From contig NC_135136.1 of assembly GCF_051014445.1 (NCBI RefSeq), positions 15,580,001-15,644,000 on the forward strand: a stretch of DNA of 64,000 nt, written 5' to 3'. Below, one piece after another: positions 1 through 14,591 of the stretch; the stretch's first letter is position 1; each line of letters starts with the position of its first letter. The translations under genes and the position numbers were made by a program. The notes under the pieces were generated by a model, which ran no database searches, had not been told where the DNA came from, and was given only the letters and a program-made list of their open reading frames with translations. This DNA is from Colletes latitarsis. Taxonomy: Eukaryota; Arthropoda; Insecta; Hymenoptera; Colletidae.

Positions 1-3000
1 GGATTAATCGACTGTTTCAGTGTGGTACCACATTACTACGTGACCCAAACCAGAAAAAGCCAGGGATCTGTTCAACAGGTATGTGAAAAACGCGAAAATG
101 TGACCCTGATGAGTGCAAATCCCCGACCTGTCCCAGACCTAACTTGCGTTACCCTCTAAAACATTGTTCGAAACCAGGTTTAATTGACTGTTTTAGTGTG
201 GTACCACTTTGCTACGCGATCCAATGCAAAAAAAACACTCACTCAGATCAACATGTACGTTAAAACTGCGAAAGTATGACCGTGATGAGGGCAAATCCCA
301 GGCCTAACCTTGACCTAACATGCGTTATCCTCTAAGATATTGATCGAAACCAGGATTAATCGACTGTTTCAGTGTGGTACCACATTACTACGTGATCCAA
401 ACCAGAAAAACCCAGGATGTGTTCAACAAGTATGTGAAAAATGCGAAGGTATGAGCCTGATGAGGGCAGATCCCAGGCCTAACCTAGACCGAACATGCGT
501 TATCCTCAAGAGTATTGATGGAAAACAGGTTTAATCGACAGTTTCAGTGTGGTACCACTTTGCTACGCAATCCAATGCGAACAAAACACTCACTGAGGTC
601 AACATGTATGTTAAAACTGCGAAAGTATGACCCTGATGAGGGCAAATCCCAGGCCTAACCTAGACCTAACATGCGTTATCCTCTAAAATATTGATCGAAA
701 CCAGGTTTAATGGTCTGTTTCAGTGTGGTACCACATTACTACGTGATCCAATCCAGAAAAAGCCCAGGATCTCTTCAACAAGTATGTGAAGAATGCGAAA
801 GTATGAGTCTGATGTGGGCCAATCCCAGGCCTAACCTAGACATAACATGCGCTATCCTCTAAAATATTGATCGAAACCAGGTTTAATTGACTGTTTTAGT
901 GTGGTACCACTTTGCTACGCGATCCAATGCAAAAAAAACATTCACTCAGCTCAACATGTATGTTAAAACTGCGAAAGTATGACCGTGATGAGGGCAAATC
1001 CCAGGCCTAACCTTGACCTAACATGCATTATCCTCTAAGATATTGATCGAAACCAGGATTAATCGACTGTTTCAGTGTGGTACCACATTACTACGTGATG
1101 CAAACCAGAAAAACCCAGGATGTGTTCAACAAGTATGTGAAAAATGCGAAGGTATGTGCCTGATGAGGGCAAATCCCAGACCTATCCCAGACATAACTTG
1201 CGTTACCCTCTAAAACATTGTTCGAAACCAGGTTTAATTGACTGTTTTAGTGTGGTACCACTTTGCTACGCGATCCAATGCAAAAAAAACACTCACTCAG
1301 ATCAACATGTATGTTAAAACTGCGAAGGTATGAGCCTGATGTGGGCAGATCCCAGACCTATCCCAGACCTAACTTGCGTTATCCTCTAAAATATTGATCG
1401 AAACCAGGTTTAATGGTCTGTTTTAGTGTGGTACCACTTTGCTACGCGATCCAATGCAAAAAAAACACTCACTCAGCTCAACATGTATGTTAAAACTGCG
1501 AAAGTATGACCGTGATGAGGGCAAATCCCAGGCCTAACCTTGACCTAACATGCATTATCCTCTAAGATATTGATCGAAACCAGGATTAATCGACTGTTTC
1601 AGTGTGGTACCACATTACTACGTGATGCAAACCAGAAAAACCCAGGATGTGTTCAACAGGTATGTGAAAAACGCGAAAATATGACCCTGATGAGGGCAAA
1701 TCCCAGACCTATCCCTGACATAACTTACGTTATCCTCTATAACATTGTTCGAAACCAGGTTTAATTGACTGTTTTAGTGTGGTACCACTTTGCTACGCGA
1801 TCCAATGCAAAAAAAACACTCACTGAGGTCAACATGTATGTTAAAACTGCGAAAGTATGACCCTGATGAGGGCAAATCCCAGGCCTAACCTAGACCTAAC
1901 ATGCGTTATCCTCTAAAATATTGATCGAAACCAGGTTTAATGGTCTGTTTCAGTGTAGTACCACATTCCTACGTGATCCAAACCAGAAAAACCCAGGATG
2001 TGTTCAACAAGTATGTGAAAAATGCGAAGGTATGAGCCTGATGAGGGCAGATCCCAGACCTATCCCAGATCTAACTTGCGTTATCCTCTAAAATATTGAT
2101 CGAAACCAGGTTTAATGGTCTGTTTCAGTGTGGTACCACATTACTACGTGATCCAAACCAGAAAAACCCAGGATGTGTTCAACAAGTATGTGAAAAATGC
2201 GAAGGTATGTGCCTGATGAGGGCAAATCCCAGACCTATCCCAGACATAACTTGCGTTACCCTCTAAAACATTGTTCGAAACCAGGTTTAATTGACTGTTT
2301 TAGTGTGGTACCACTTTGCTACGCGATCCAATGCAAAAAAAACACTCACCCAGATCAACATGTACGTTAAAACTGCGAAAGTATGACCGTGATGAGGGCA
2401 AATCCCAGGCCTAACCTTGACCTAACATGCGTTATCCTCTAAGATATTGATCGAAACCAGGATTAATCGACTGTTTCAGTGTGGTACCACATTACTACGT
2501 GACCCAAACCAGAAAAAGCCAGGGATCTGTTCAACAGGTATGTGAAAAACGCGAAAATATGACCCTGATGAGTGCAAATCCCCGACCTGTCCCAGACCTA
2601 ACTTGCGTTACCCTCTAAAACATTGTTCGAAACCAGGTTTAATTGACTGTTTTAGTGTGGTACCACTTTGCTACGCGATCCAATGCAAAAAAAACACTCA
2701 CTCAGATCAACATGTATGTTAAAACTGCGAAAGTATGACCGTGATGAGGGCAAATCCCAGGCCTAACCTTGACCTAACATGCATTATCCTCTAAGATATT
2801 GATCGAAACCAGGATTAATCGACTGTTTCAGTGTGGTACCACATTACTACGTGATGCAAACCAGAAAAACCCAGGATGTGTTCAACAGGTATGTGAAAAA
2901 CGCGAAAATATGACCCTGATGAGGGCAAATCCCAGACCTATCCCTGACATAACTTACGTTATCCTCTATAGCATTGTTCGAAACCAGGTTTAATTGACTG

Positions 3001-4290
3001 TTTTAGTGTCGTACCACTTTGCTACGCGATCCAATGCAAAAAAAACACTCACTGAGGTCAACATGTATGTTAAAACTGCGAAAGTATGACCCTGATGAGG
3101 GCAAATCCCAGGCCTAACCTAGACCTAACATGCGTTATCCTCTAAAATATTGATCGAAACCAGGTTTAATGGTCTGTTTCAGTGTGGTACCACATTACTA
3201 CGTGATCCAATCCAGAAAAAGCCCAGGATCTCTTCAACAAGTATGTGAAGAATGCGAAAGTATGAGTCTGATGTGGGCCAATCCCAGGCCTAACCTAGAC
3301 ATAACATGCGCTATCCTCTAAAATATTGATCGAAACCAGGTTTAATTGACTGTTTTAGTGTGGTACCACTTTGCTACGCGATCCAATGCAAAAAAAACAC
3401 TCACTCAGCTCAACATGTATGTTAAAACTGCGAAAGTATGACCGTGATGAGGGCAAATCCCAGGCCTAACCTTGACCTAACATGCATTATCCTCTAAGAT
3501 ATTGATCGAAACCAGGATTAATCGACTGTTTCAGTGTGGTACCACATTACTACGTGATGCAAACCAGAAAAACCCAGGATGTGTTCAACAAGTATGTGAA
3601 AAATGCGATGGTATGTGCCTGATGAGGGCAAATCCCAGACCTATCCCAGACATAACTTGCGTTACCCTCTAAAACATTGTTCGAAACCAGGTTTAATTGA
3701 CTGTTTTAGTGTGGTACCACTTTGCTACGCGATCCAATGCAAAAAAAACACTCACTCAGATCAACATGTATGTTAAAACTGCGAAGGTATGAGCCTGATG
3801 TGGGCAGATCCCAGACCTATCCCAGACCTAACTTGCGTTATCCTCTAAAATATTGATCGAAACCAGGTTTAATGGTCTGTTTTAGTGTGGTACCACTTTG
3901 CTACGCGATCCAATGCAAAAAAAACACTCACTCAGCTCAACATGTATGTTAAAACTGCGAAAGTATGACCGTGATGAGGGCAAATCCCAGGCCTAACCTT
4001 GACCTAACATGCATTATCCTCTAAGATATTGATCGAAACCAGGATTAATCGACTGTTTCAGTGTGGTACCACATTACTACGTGATGCAAACCAGAAAAAC
4101 CCAGGATGTGTTCAACAGGTATGTGAAAAACGCGAAAATATGACCCTGATGAGGGCAAATCCCAGACCTATCCCTGACATAACTTACGTTATCCTCTATA
4201 ACATTGTTCGAAACCAGGTTTAATTGACTGTTTTAGTGTGGTACCAGTTTGCTACGCGATCCAATGCAAAAAAAACACTCACTCAGGTCA
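1..4290. repeat. Higher-order satellite block, ~2,460-bp (14-monomer) repeat
   Basis: The stretch 1 to about 1,830 recurs at 2,460 to about 4,290, 2,459-2,460 bp away. Shared markers are the GACCCAAACC monomer at 1 and 2,460, the CCAATCCAGAAAAAGCCC monomer at ~745 and ~3,204, and the GATGCAAACC monomers near 1,096, 1,625 and 3,555, 4,084. Monomers 3 and 4 of the two copies differ, so one was locally replaced. A half-period of about 1,230 bp (7 monomers) is also visible between related monomers at 340, 1,570, 2,799 and 4,029. Confidence 0.75.
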
Positions 4291-7200
4291 ACATGTATGT
4301 TAAAACTGCGAAGGTATGAGCCTGATGTGGGCAAATCCCAGACCTATCCCAGACCTAACTTGCGTTATCCTCTAAGATATTGATCGAAACCAGGAATAAT
4401 CGACTGTTTCAGTGTAGTACCACATTACTACGTGATCCAAACCAGAAAAAACCCAGGATCTGTTCAACAAGTATGTGAAGAATGCGAAAGTATGAGTCTG
4501 ATGTGGGCCAATCCCAGGACTAACCTAGACATAACATGCGCTATCCTCTAAAATATTGATCGAAACCAGGTTTAATGGACTGTTTCAGTGTGGTACCACA
4601 TTACTACGTGATCCAAACCAGAAAAAGCCCAGAATCTGGCCATCTAGTATGAGAAATATGCGAAAGTACGAGCCCGAAGGGAGCAAATGCCAGACCTATC
4701 CTAGACCTAACATGAATTATTCCTTAAAATATTGATCGAAACCAGGTTTAATGGACTGTTTCAGTGTGGTACCACATTACTACGTGATCCAATCCAGAAA
4801 AAGCTCAGGATCTCTTCAACAAGCATGTGAAAAACGCGAAAGTATGAGCCTGATGGGCGCAAATCCCAGACCTATCCCAGACATAACTTGCGTTATCCTC
4901 TAAGACATTGTTCGAAACCAGGTTTAATTGACTGTTTTAGTGTGGTACCACTTTGCTACGCGATCCAATGCAAAAAAAACACTCACTGAGGTCAACATGT
5001 ATGTTAAAACTGCGAAAGTATGACCCTGATGAGGGCAAATCCCAGGCCTAACCTAGACCTAACATGCGTTATCCTCTAAAATATTGATCGAAACCAGGTT
5101 TAATGGTCTGTTTCAGTGTAGTACCACATTCCTACGTGATCCAAACCAGAAAAACCCAGGATGTGTTCAACAAGTATGTGAAAAATGCGAAGGTATGAGC
5201 CTGATGGGCGCAAATCCCAGACCTATCCCAGACATAACTTGCGTTATCCTCTAAGACATTGTTCGAAACCAGGTTTAATTGACTGTTTTAGTGTGGTACC
5301 ACTTTGCTACGCGATCCAATGCAAAAAAAACACTCACTGAGGTCAACATGTATGTTAAAACTGCGAAAGTATGACCCTGATGAGGGCAAATCCCAGGCCT
5401 AACCTAGACCTAACATGCGTTATCCTCTAAAATATTGATCGAAACCAGGTTTAATGGTCTGTTTCAGTGTAGTACCACATTCCTACGTGATCCAAACCAG
5501 AAAAACCCAGGATGTGTTCAACAAGTATGTGAAAAATGCGAAGGTATGAGCCTGATGAGGGCAGATCCCAGACCTATCCCAGATCTAACTTGCGTTATCC
5601 TCTAAAATATTGATCGAAACCAGGTTTAATGGTCTGTTTCAGTGTGGTACCACATTACTACGTGATCCAAACCAGAAAAACCCAGGATGTGTTCAACAAG
5701 TATGTGAAAAATGCGAAGGTATGTGCCTGATGAGGGCAAATCCCAGACCTATCCCAGACATAACTTGCGTTACCCTCTAAAACATTGTTCGAAACCAGGT
5801 TTAATTGACTGTTTTAGTGTGGTACCACTTTGCTACGCGATCCAATGCAAAAAAAACACTCACCCAGATCAACATGTACGTTAAAACTGCGAAAGTATGA
5901 CCGTGATGAGGGCAAATCCCAGGCCTAACCTTGACCTAACATGCGTTATCCTCTAAGATATTGATCGAAACCAGGATTAATCGACTGTTTCAGTGTGGTA
6001 CCACATTACTACGTGACCCAAACCAGAAAAAGCCAGGGATCTGTTCAACAGGTATGTGAAAAACGCGAAAATATGACCCTGATGAGTGCAAATCCCCGAC
6101 CTGTCCCAGACCTAACTTGCGTTACCCTCTAAAACATTGTTCGAAACCAGGTTTAATTGACTGTTTTAGTGTGGTGCCACTTTGCTACGCGATCCAATGC
6201 AAAAAAAACACTCACTCAGATCAACATGTACGTTAAAACTGCGAAAGTATGACCGTGATGAGGGCAAATCCCAGGCCTAACCTTGACCTAACATGCGTTA
6301 TCCTCTAAGATATTGATCGAAACCAGGATTAATCGACTGTTTCAGTGTGGTACCACATTACTACGTGATCCAAACCAGAAAAACCCAGGATGTGTTCAAC
6401 AAGTATGTGAAAAATGCGAAGGTATGAGCCTGATGAGGGCAGATCCCAGGCCTAACCTAGACCGAACATGCGTTATCCTCAAGAGTATTGATGGAAAACA
6501 GGTTTAATCGACAGTTTCAGTGTGGTACCACTTTGCTACGCAATCCAATGCAAACAAAACACTCACTGAGGTCAACATGTATGTTAAAACTGCGAAAGTA
6601 TGACCCTGATGAGGGCAAATCCCAGGCCTAACCTAGACCTAACATGCGTTATCCTCTAAAATATTGATCGAAACCAGGTTTAATGGTCTGTTTCAGTGTG
6701 GTACCACATTACTACGTGATCCAATCCAGAAAAAGCCCAGGATCTCTTCAACAAGTATGTGAAAAATGCGAAGGTATGTGCCTGATGAGGGCAAATCCCA
6801 GACCTATCCCAGACATAACTTGCGTTACCCTCTAAAACATTGTTCGAAACCAGGTTTAATTGACTGTTTTAGTGTGGTACCACTTTGCTACGCGATCCAA
6901 TGCAAAAAAAACACTCACTCAGATCAACATGTATGTTAAAACTGCGAAGGTATGAGCCTGATGTGGGCAGATCCCAGACCTATCCCAGACCTAACTTGCG
7001 TTATCCTCTAAAATATTGATCGAAACCAGGTTTAATGGTCTGTTTTAGTGTGGTACCACTTTGCTACGCGATCCAATGCAAAAAAAACACTCACTCAGCT
7101 CAACATGTATGTTAAAACTGCGAAAGTATGACCGTGATGAGGGCAAATCCCAGGCCTAACCTTGACCTAACATGCATTATCCTCTAAGATATTGATCGAA

Positions 7201-10200
7201 ACCAGGATTAATCGACTGTTTCAGTGTGGTACCACATTACTACGTGATGCAAACCAGAAAAACCCAGGATGTGTTCAACAGGTATGTGAAAAACGCGAAA
7301 ATATGACCCTGATGAGGGCAAATCCCAGACCTATCCCTGACATAACTTACGTTATCCTCTATAACATTGTTCGAAACCAGGTTTAATTGACTGTTTTAGT
7401 GTGGTACCACTTTGCTACGCGATCCAATGCAAAAAAAACACTCACTCAGGTCAACATGTATGTTAAAACTGCGAAGGTATGAGCCTGATGTGGGCAAATC
7501 CCAGACCTATCCCAGACCTAACTTGCGTTATCCTCTAAGATATTGATCGAAACCAGGAATAATCGACTGTTTCAGTGTAGTACCACATTACTACGTGATC
7601 CAAACCAGAAAAAACCCAGGATCTGTTCAACAAGTATGTGAAGAATGCGAAAGTATGAGTCTGATGTGGGCCAATCCCAGGACTAACCTAGACATAACAT
7701 GCGCTATCCTCTAAAATATTGATCGAAACCAGGTTTAATGGACTGTTTCAGTGTGGTACCACATTACTACGTGATCCAAACCAGAAAAAGCCCAGAATCT
7801 GGCCATCTAGTATGAGAAATATGCGAAAGTACGAGCCCGAAGGGAGCAAATGCCAGACCTATCCTAGACCTAACATGAATTATTCCTTAAAATATTGATC
7901 GAAACCAGGTTTAATGGACTGTTTCAGTGTGGTACCACATTACTACGTGATCCAATCCAGAAAAAGCTCAGGATCTCTTCAACAAGCATGTGAAAAACGC
8001 GAAAGTATGAGCCTGATGGGCGCAAATCCCAGACCTATCCCAGACATAACTTGCGTTATCCTCTAAGACATTGTTCGAAACCAGGTTTAATTGACTGTTT
8101 TAGTGTGGTACCACTTTGCTACGCGATCCAATGCAAAAAAAACACTCACTGAGGTCAACATGTATGTTAAAACTGCGAAAGTATGACCCTGATGAGGGCA
8201 AATCCCAGGCCTAACCTAGACCTAACATGCGTTATCCTCTAAAATATTGATCGAAACCAGGTTTAATGGTCTGTTTCAGTGTAGTACCACATTCCTACGT
8301 GATCCAAACCAGAAAAACCCAGGATGTGTTCAACAAGTATGTGAAAAATGCGAAGGTATGAGCCTGATGGGCGCAAATCCCAGACCTATCCCAGACATAA
8401 CTTGCGTTATCCTCTAAGACATTGTTCGAAACCAGGTTTAATTGACTGTTTTAGTGTGGTACCACTTTGCTACGCGATCCAATGCAAAAAAAACACTCAC
8501 TGAGGTCAACATGTATGTTAAAACTGCGAAAGTATGACCCTGATGAGGGCAAATCCCAGGCCTAACCTAGACCTAACATGCGTTATCCTCTAAAATATTG
8601 ATCGAAACCAGGTTTAATGGTCTGTTTCAGTGTAGTACCACATTCCTACGTGATCCAAACCAGAAAAACCCAGGATGTGTTCAACAAGTATGTGAAAAAT
8701 GCGAAGGTATGAGCCTGATGAGGGCAGATCCCAGACCTATCCCAGATCTAACTTGCGTTATCCTCTAAAATATTGATCGAAACCAGGTTTAATGGTCTGT
8801 TTCAGTGTGGTACCACATTACTACGTGATCCAAACCAGAAAAACCCAGGATGTGTTCAACAAGTATGTGAAAAATGCGAAGGTATGTGCCTGATGAGGGC
8901 AAATCCCAGACCTATCCCAGACATAACTTGCGTTACCCTCTAAAACATTGTTCGAAACCAGGTTTAATTGACTGTTTTAGTGTGGTACCACTTTGCTACG
9001 CGATCCAATGCAAAAAAAACACTCACCCAGATCAACATGTACGTTAAAACTGCGAAAGTATGACCGTGATGAGGGCAAATCCCAGGCCTAACCTTGACCT
9101 AACATGCGTTATCCTCTAAGATATTGATCGAAACCAGGATTAATCGACTGTTTCAGTGTGGTACCACATTACTACGTGACCCAAACCAGAAAAAGCCAGG
9201 GATCTGTTCAACAGGTATGTGAAAAACGCGAAAATATGACCCTGATGAGTGCAAATCCCCGACCTGTCCCAGACCTAACTTGCGTTACCCTCTAAAACAT
9301 TGTTCGAAACCAGGTTTAATTGACTGTTTTAGTGTGGTACCACTTTGCTACGCGATCCAATGCAAAAAAAACACTCACTCAGATCAACATGTACGTTAAA
9401 ACTGCGAAAGTATGACCGTGATGAGGGCAAATCCCAGGCCTAACCTTGACCTAACATGCGTTATCCTCTAAGATATTGATCGAAACCAGGATTAATCGAC
9501 TGTTTCAGTGTGGTACCACATTACTACGTGATCCAAACCAGAAAAACCCAGGATGTGTTCAACAAGTATGTGAAAAATGCGAAGGTATGAGCCTGATGAG
9601 GGCAGATCCCAGGCCTAACCTAGACCGAACATGCGTTATCCTCAAGAGTATTGATGGAAAACAGGTTTAATCGACAGTTTCAGTGTGGTACCACTTTGCT
9701 ACGCAATCCAATGCAAACAAAACACTCACTGAGGTCAACATGTATGTTAAAACTGCGAAAGTATGACCCTGATGAGGGCAAATCCCAGGCCTAACCTAGA
9801 CCTAACATGCGTTATCCTCTAAAATATTGATCGAAACCAGGTTTAATGGTCTGTTTCAGTGTGGTACCACATTACTACGTGATCCAATCCAGAAAAAGCC
9901 CAGGATCTCTTCAACAAGTATGTGAAGAATGCGAAAGTATGAGTCTGATGTGGGCCAATCCCAGGCCTAACCTAGACATAACATGCGCTATCCTCTAAAA
10001 TATTGATCGAAACCAGGTTTAATTGACTGTTTTAGTGTGGTACCACTTTGCTACGCGATCCAATGCAAAAAAAACACTCACTCAGCTCAACATGTATGTT
10101 AAAACTGCGAAAGTATGACCGTGATGAGGGCAAATCCCAGGCCTAACCTTGACCTAACATGCATTATCCTCTAAGATATTGATCGAAACCAGGATTAATC

Positions 10201-13200
10201 GACTGTTTCAGTGTGGTACCACATTACTACGTGATGCAAACCAGAAAAACCCAGGATGTGTTCAACAAGTATGTGAAAAATGCGAAGGTATGTGCCTGAT
10301 GAGGGCAAATCCCAGACCTATCCCAGACATAACTTGCGTTACCCTCTAAAACATTGTTCGAAACCAGGTTTAATTGACTGTTTTAGTGTGGTACCACTTT
10401 GCTACGCGATCCAATGCAAAAAAAACACTCACTCAGATCAACATGTATGTTAAAACTGCGAAGGTATGAGCCTGATGTGGGCAGATCCCAGACCTATCCC
10501 AGACCTAACTTGCGTTATCCTCTAAAATATTGATCGAAACCAGGTTTAATGGTCTGTTTTAGTGTGGTACCACTTTGCTACGCGATCCAATGCAAAAAAA
10601 ACACTCACTCAGCTCAACATGTATGTTAAAACTGCGAAAGTATGACCGTGATGAGGGCAAATCCCAGGCCTAACCTTGACCTAACATGCATTATCCTCTA
10701 AGATATTGATCGAAACCAGGATTAATCGACTGTTTCAGTGTGGTACCACATTACTACGTGATGCAAACCAGAAAAACCCAGGATGTGTTCAACAGGTATG
10801 TGAAAAACGCGAAAATATGACCCTGATGAGGGCAAATCCCAGACCTATCCCTGACATAACTTACGTTATCCTCTATAACATTGTTCGAAACCAGGTTTAA
10901 TTGACTGTTTTAGTGTGGTACCACTTTGCTACGCGATCCAATGCAAAAAAAACACTCACTCAGGTCAACATGTATGTTAAAACTGCGAAGGTATGAGCCT
11001 GATGTGGGCAAATCCCAGACCTATCCCAGACCTAACTTGCGTTATCCTCTAAGATATTGATCGAAACCAGGAATAATCGACTGTTTCAGTGTAGTACCAC
11101 ATTACTACGTGATCCAAACCAGAAAAAACCCAGGATCTGTTCAACAAGTATGTGAAGAATGCGAAAGTATGAGTCTGATGTGGGCCAATCCCAGGACTAA
11201 CCTAGACATAACATGCGCTATCCTCTAAAATATTGATCGAAACCAGGTTTAATGGACTGTTTCAGTGTGGTACCACATTACTACGTGATCCAAACCAGAA
11301 AAAGCCCAGAATCTGGCCATCTAGTATGAGAAATATGCGAAAGTACGAGCCCGAAGGGAGCAAATGCCAGACCTATCCTAGACCTAACATGAATTATTCC
11401 TTAAAATATTGATCGAAACCAGGTTTAATGGACTGTTTCAGTGTGGTACCACATTACTACGTGATCCAATCCAGAAAAAGCTCAGGATCTCTTCAACAAG
11501 CATGTGAAAAACGCGAAAGTATGAGCCTGATGAGGGCAAATCCCAGACCTATCCCAGACATAACTTGCGTTATCCTCTAAAACATTGTTCGAAACCAGGT
11601 TTAAGTGACAGTTTTAGTGTGGTTCCACTTTGCTACGCGATCCAATGCAGAAAAAACACTCGCTCAGGTCAACATGTATGTTAAAACTGCGAAAGTATGA
11701 CCCTGATGAGGGCAAATCCCAGGCCTAACCTAGACCTAACATGCGTTATCCTCTAAAATATTGATCGAAACCAGGTTTAATGGTCTGTTTCAGTGTAGTA
11801 CCACATTCCTACGTGATCCAAACCAGAAAAACCCAGGATGTGTTCAACAAGTATGTGAAAAATGCGAAGGTATGAGCCTGATGAGGGCAGATCCCAGACC
11901 TATCCCAGATCTAACTTGCGTTATCCTCTAAAATATTGATCGAAACCAGGTTTAATGGTCTGTTTCAGTGTGGTACCACATTACTACGTGATCCAAACCA
12001 GAAAAACCCAGGATGTGTTCAACAAGTATGTGAAAAATGCGAAGGTATGTGCCTGATGAGGGCAAATCCCAGACCTATCCCAGACATAACTTGCGTTACC
12101 CTCTAAAACATTGTTCGAAACCAGGTTTAATTGACTGTTTTAGTGTGGTACCACTTTGCTACGCGATCCAATGCAAAAAAAACACTCACCCAGATCAACA
12201 TGTACGTTAAAACTGCGAAAGTATGACCGTGATGAGGGCAAATCCCAGGCCTAACCTTGACCTAACATGCGTTATCCTCTAAGATATTGATCGAAACCAG
12301 GATTAATCGACTGTTTCAGTGTGGTACCACATTACTACGTGACCCAAACCAGAAAAAGCCAGGGATCTGTTCAACAGGTATGTGAAAAACGCGAAAATAT
12401 GACCCTGATGAGTGCAAATCCCCGACCTGTCCCAGACCTAACTTGCGTTACCCTCTAAAACATTGTTCGAAACCAGGTTTAATTGACTGTTTTAGTGTGG
12501 TGCCACTTTGCTACGCGATCCAATGCAAAAAAAACACTCACTCAGATCAACATGTACGTTAAAACTGCGAAAGTATGACCGTGATGAGGGCAAATCCCAG
12601 GCCTAACCTTGACCTAACATGCGTTATCCTCTAAGATATTGATCGAAACCAGGATTAATCGACTGTTTCAGTGTGGTACCACATTACTACGTGATCCAAA
12701 CCAGAAAAACCCAGGATGTGTTCAACAAGTATGTGAAAAATGCGAAGGTATGAGCCTGATGAGGGCAGATCCCAGGCCTAACCTAGACCGAACATGCGTT
12801 ATCCTCAAGAGTATTGATGGAAAACAGGTTTAATCGACAGTTTCAGTGTGGTACCACTTTGCTACGCAATCCAATGCAAACAAAACACTCACTGAGGTCA
12901 ACATGTATGTTAAAACTGCGAAAGTATGACCCTGATGAGGGCAAATCCCAGGCCTAACCTAGACCTAACATGCGTTATCCTCTAAAATATTGATCGAAAC
13001 CAGGTTTAATGGTCTGTTTCAGTGTGGTACCACATTACTACGTGATCCAATCCAGAAAAAGCCCAGGATCTCTTCAACAAGTATGTGAAGAATGCGAAAG
13101 TATGAGTCTGATGTGGGCCAATCCCAGGCCTAACCTAGACATAACATGCGCTATCCTCTAAAATATTGATCGAAACCAGGTTTAATTGACTGTTTTAGTG

Positions 13201-14591
13201 TGGTACCACTTTGCTACGCGATCCAATGCAAAAAAAACACTCACTCAGCTCAACATGTATGTTAAAACTGCGAAAGTATGACCGTGATGAGGGCAAATCC
13301 CAGGCCTAACCTTGACCTAACATGCATTATCCTCTAAGATATTGATCGAAACCAGGATTAATCGACTGTTTCAGTGTGGTACCACATTACTACGTGATGC
13401 AAACCAGAAAAACCCAGGATGTGTTCAACAAGTATGTGAAAAATGCGAAGGTATGTGCCTGATGAGGGCAAATCCCAGACCTATCCCAGACATAACTTGC
13501 GTTACCCTCTAAAACATTGTTCGAAACCAGGTTTAATTGACTGTTTTAGTGTGGTACCACTTTGCTACGCGATCCAATGCAAAAAAAACACTCACTCAGA
13601 TCAACATGTATGTTAAAACTGCGAAGGTATGAGCCTGATGTGGGCAGATCCCAGACCTATCCCAGACCTAACTTGCGTTATCCTCTAAAATATTGATCGA
13701 AACCAGGTTTAATGGTCTGTTTTAGTGTGGTACCACTTTGCTACGCGATCCAATGCAAAAAAAACACTCACTCAGCTCAACATGTATGTTAAAACTGCGA
13801 AAGTATGACCGTGATGAGGGCAAATCCCAGGCCTAACCTTGACCTAACATGCATTATCCTCTAAGATATTGATCGAAACCAGGATTAATCGACTGTTTCA
13901 GTGTGGTACCACATTACTACGTGATGCAAACCAGAAAAACCCAGGATGTGTTCAACAGGTATGTGAAAAACGCGAAAATATGACCCTGATGAGGGCAAAT
14001 CCCAGACCTATCCCTGACATAACTTACGTTATCCTCTATAACATTGTTCGAAACCAGGTTTAATTGACTGTTTTAGTGTGGTACCACTTTGCTACGCGAT
14101 CCAATGCAAAAAAAACACTCACTCAGGTCAACATGTATGTTAAAACTGCGAAGGTATGAGCCTGATGTGGGCAAATCCCAGACCTATCCCAGACCTAACT
14201 TGCGTTATCCTCTAAGATATTGATCGAAACCAGGAATAATCGACTGTTTCAGTGTAGTACCACATTACTACGTGATCCAAACCAGAAAAAACCCAGGATC
14301 TGTTCAACAAGTATGTGAAGAATGCGAAAGTATGAGTCTGATGTGGGCCAATCCCAGGACTAACCTAGACATAACATGCGCTATCCTCTAAAATATTGAT
14401 CGAAACCAGTTTTAATGGACTGTTTCAGTGTGGTACCACATTACTACGTGATCCAAACCAGAAAAAGCCCAGAATCTGGCCATCTAGTATGAGAAATATG
14501 CGAAAGTACGAGCCCGAAGGGAGCAAATGCCAGACCTATCCTAGACCTAACATGAATTATTCCTTAAAATATTGATCGAAACCAGGTTTAA
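3588..14591. repeat. Higher-order repeat, 3,163-bp (18-monomer) period
   Basis: Successive copies start near 3,588, 6,751, 10,265 and 13,428. Spacings are 3,163, 3,514 and 3,163 bp; the middle copy carries two extra monomers (351 bp). Distinctive markers keep this period: the rare C monomer with AGAATCTGGCCATCTAG at ~4,630, 7,795, 11,308 and 14,470; GTAGTACCACATTCCTACG at ~5,117 and 8,280; and the CGACAGTTTCAGTG monomer near 6,508, 9,671 and 12,834. Copies look nearly identical by eye, with scattered single-base and local-block differences (for example GGTTCCAC at ~11,620 but not in the preceding copy). Confidence 0.85.
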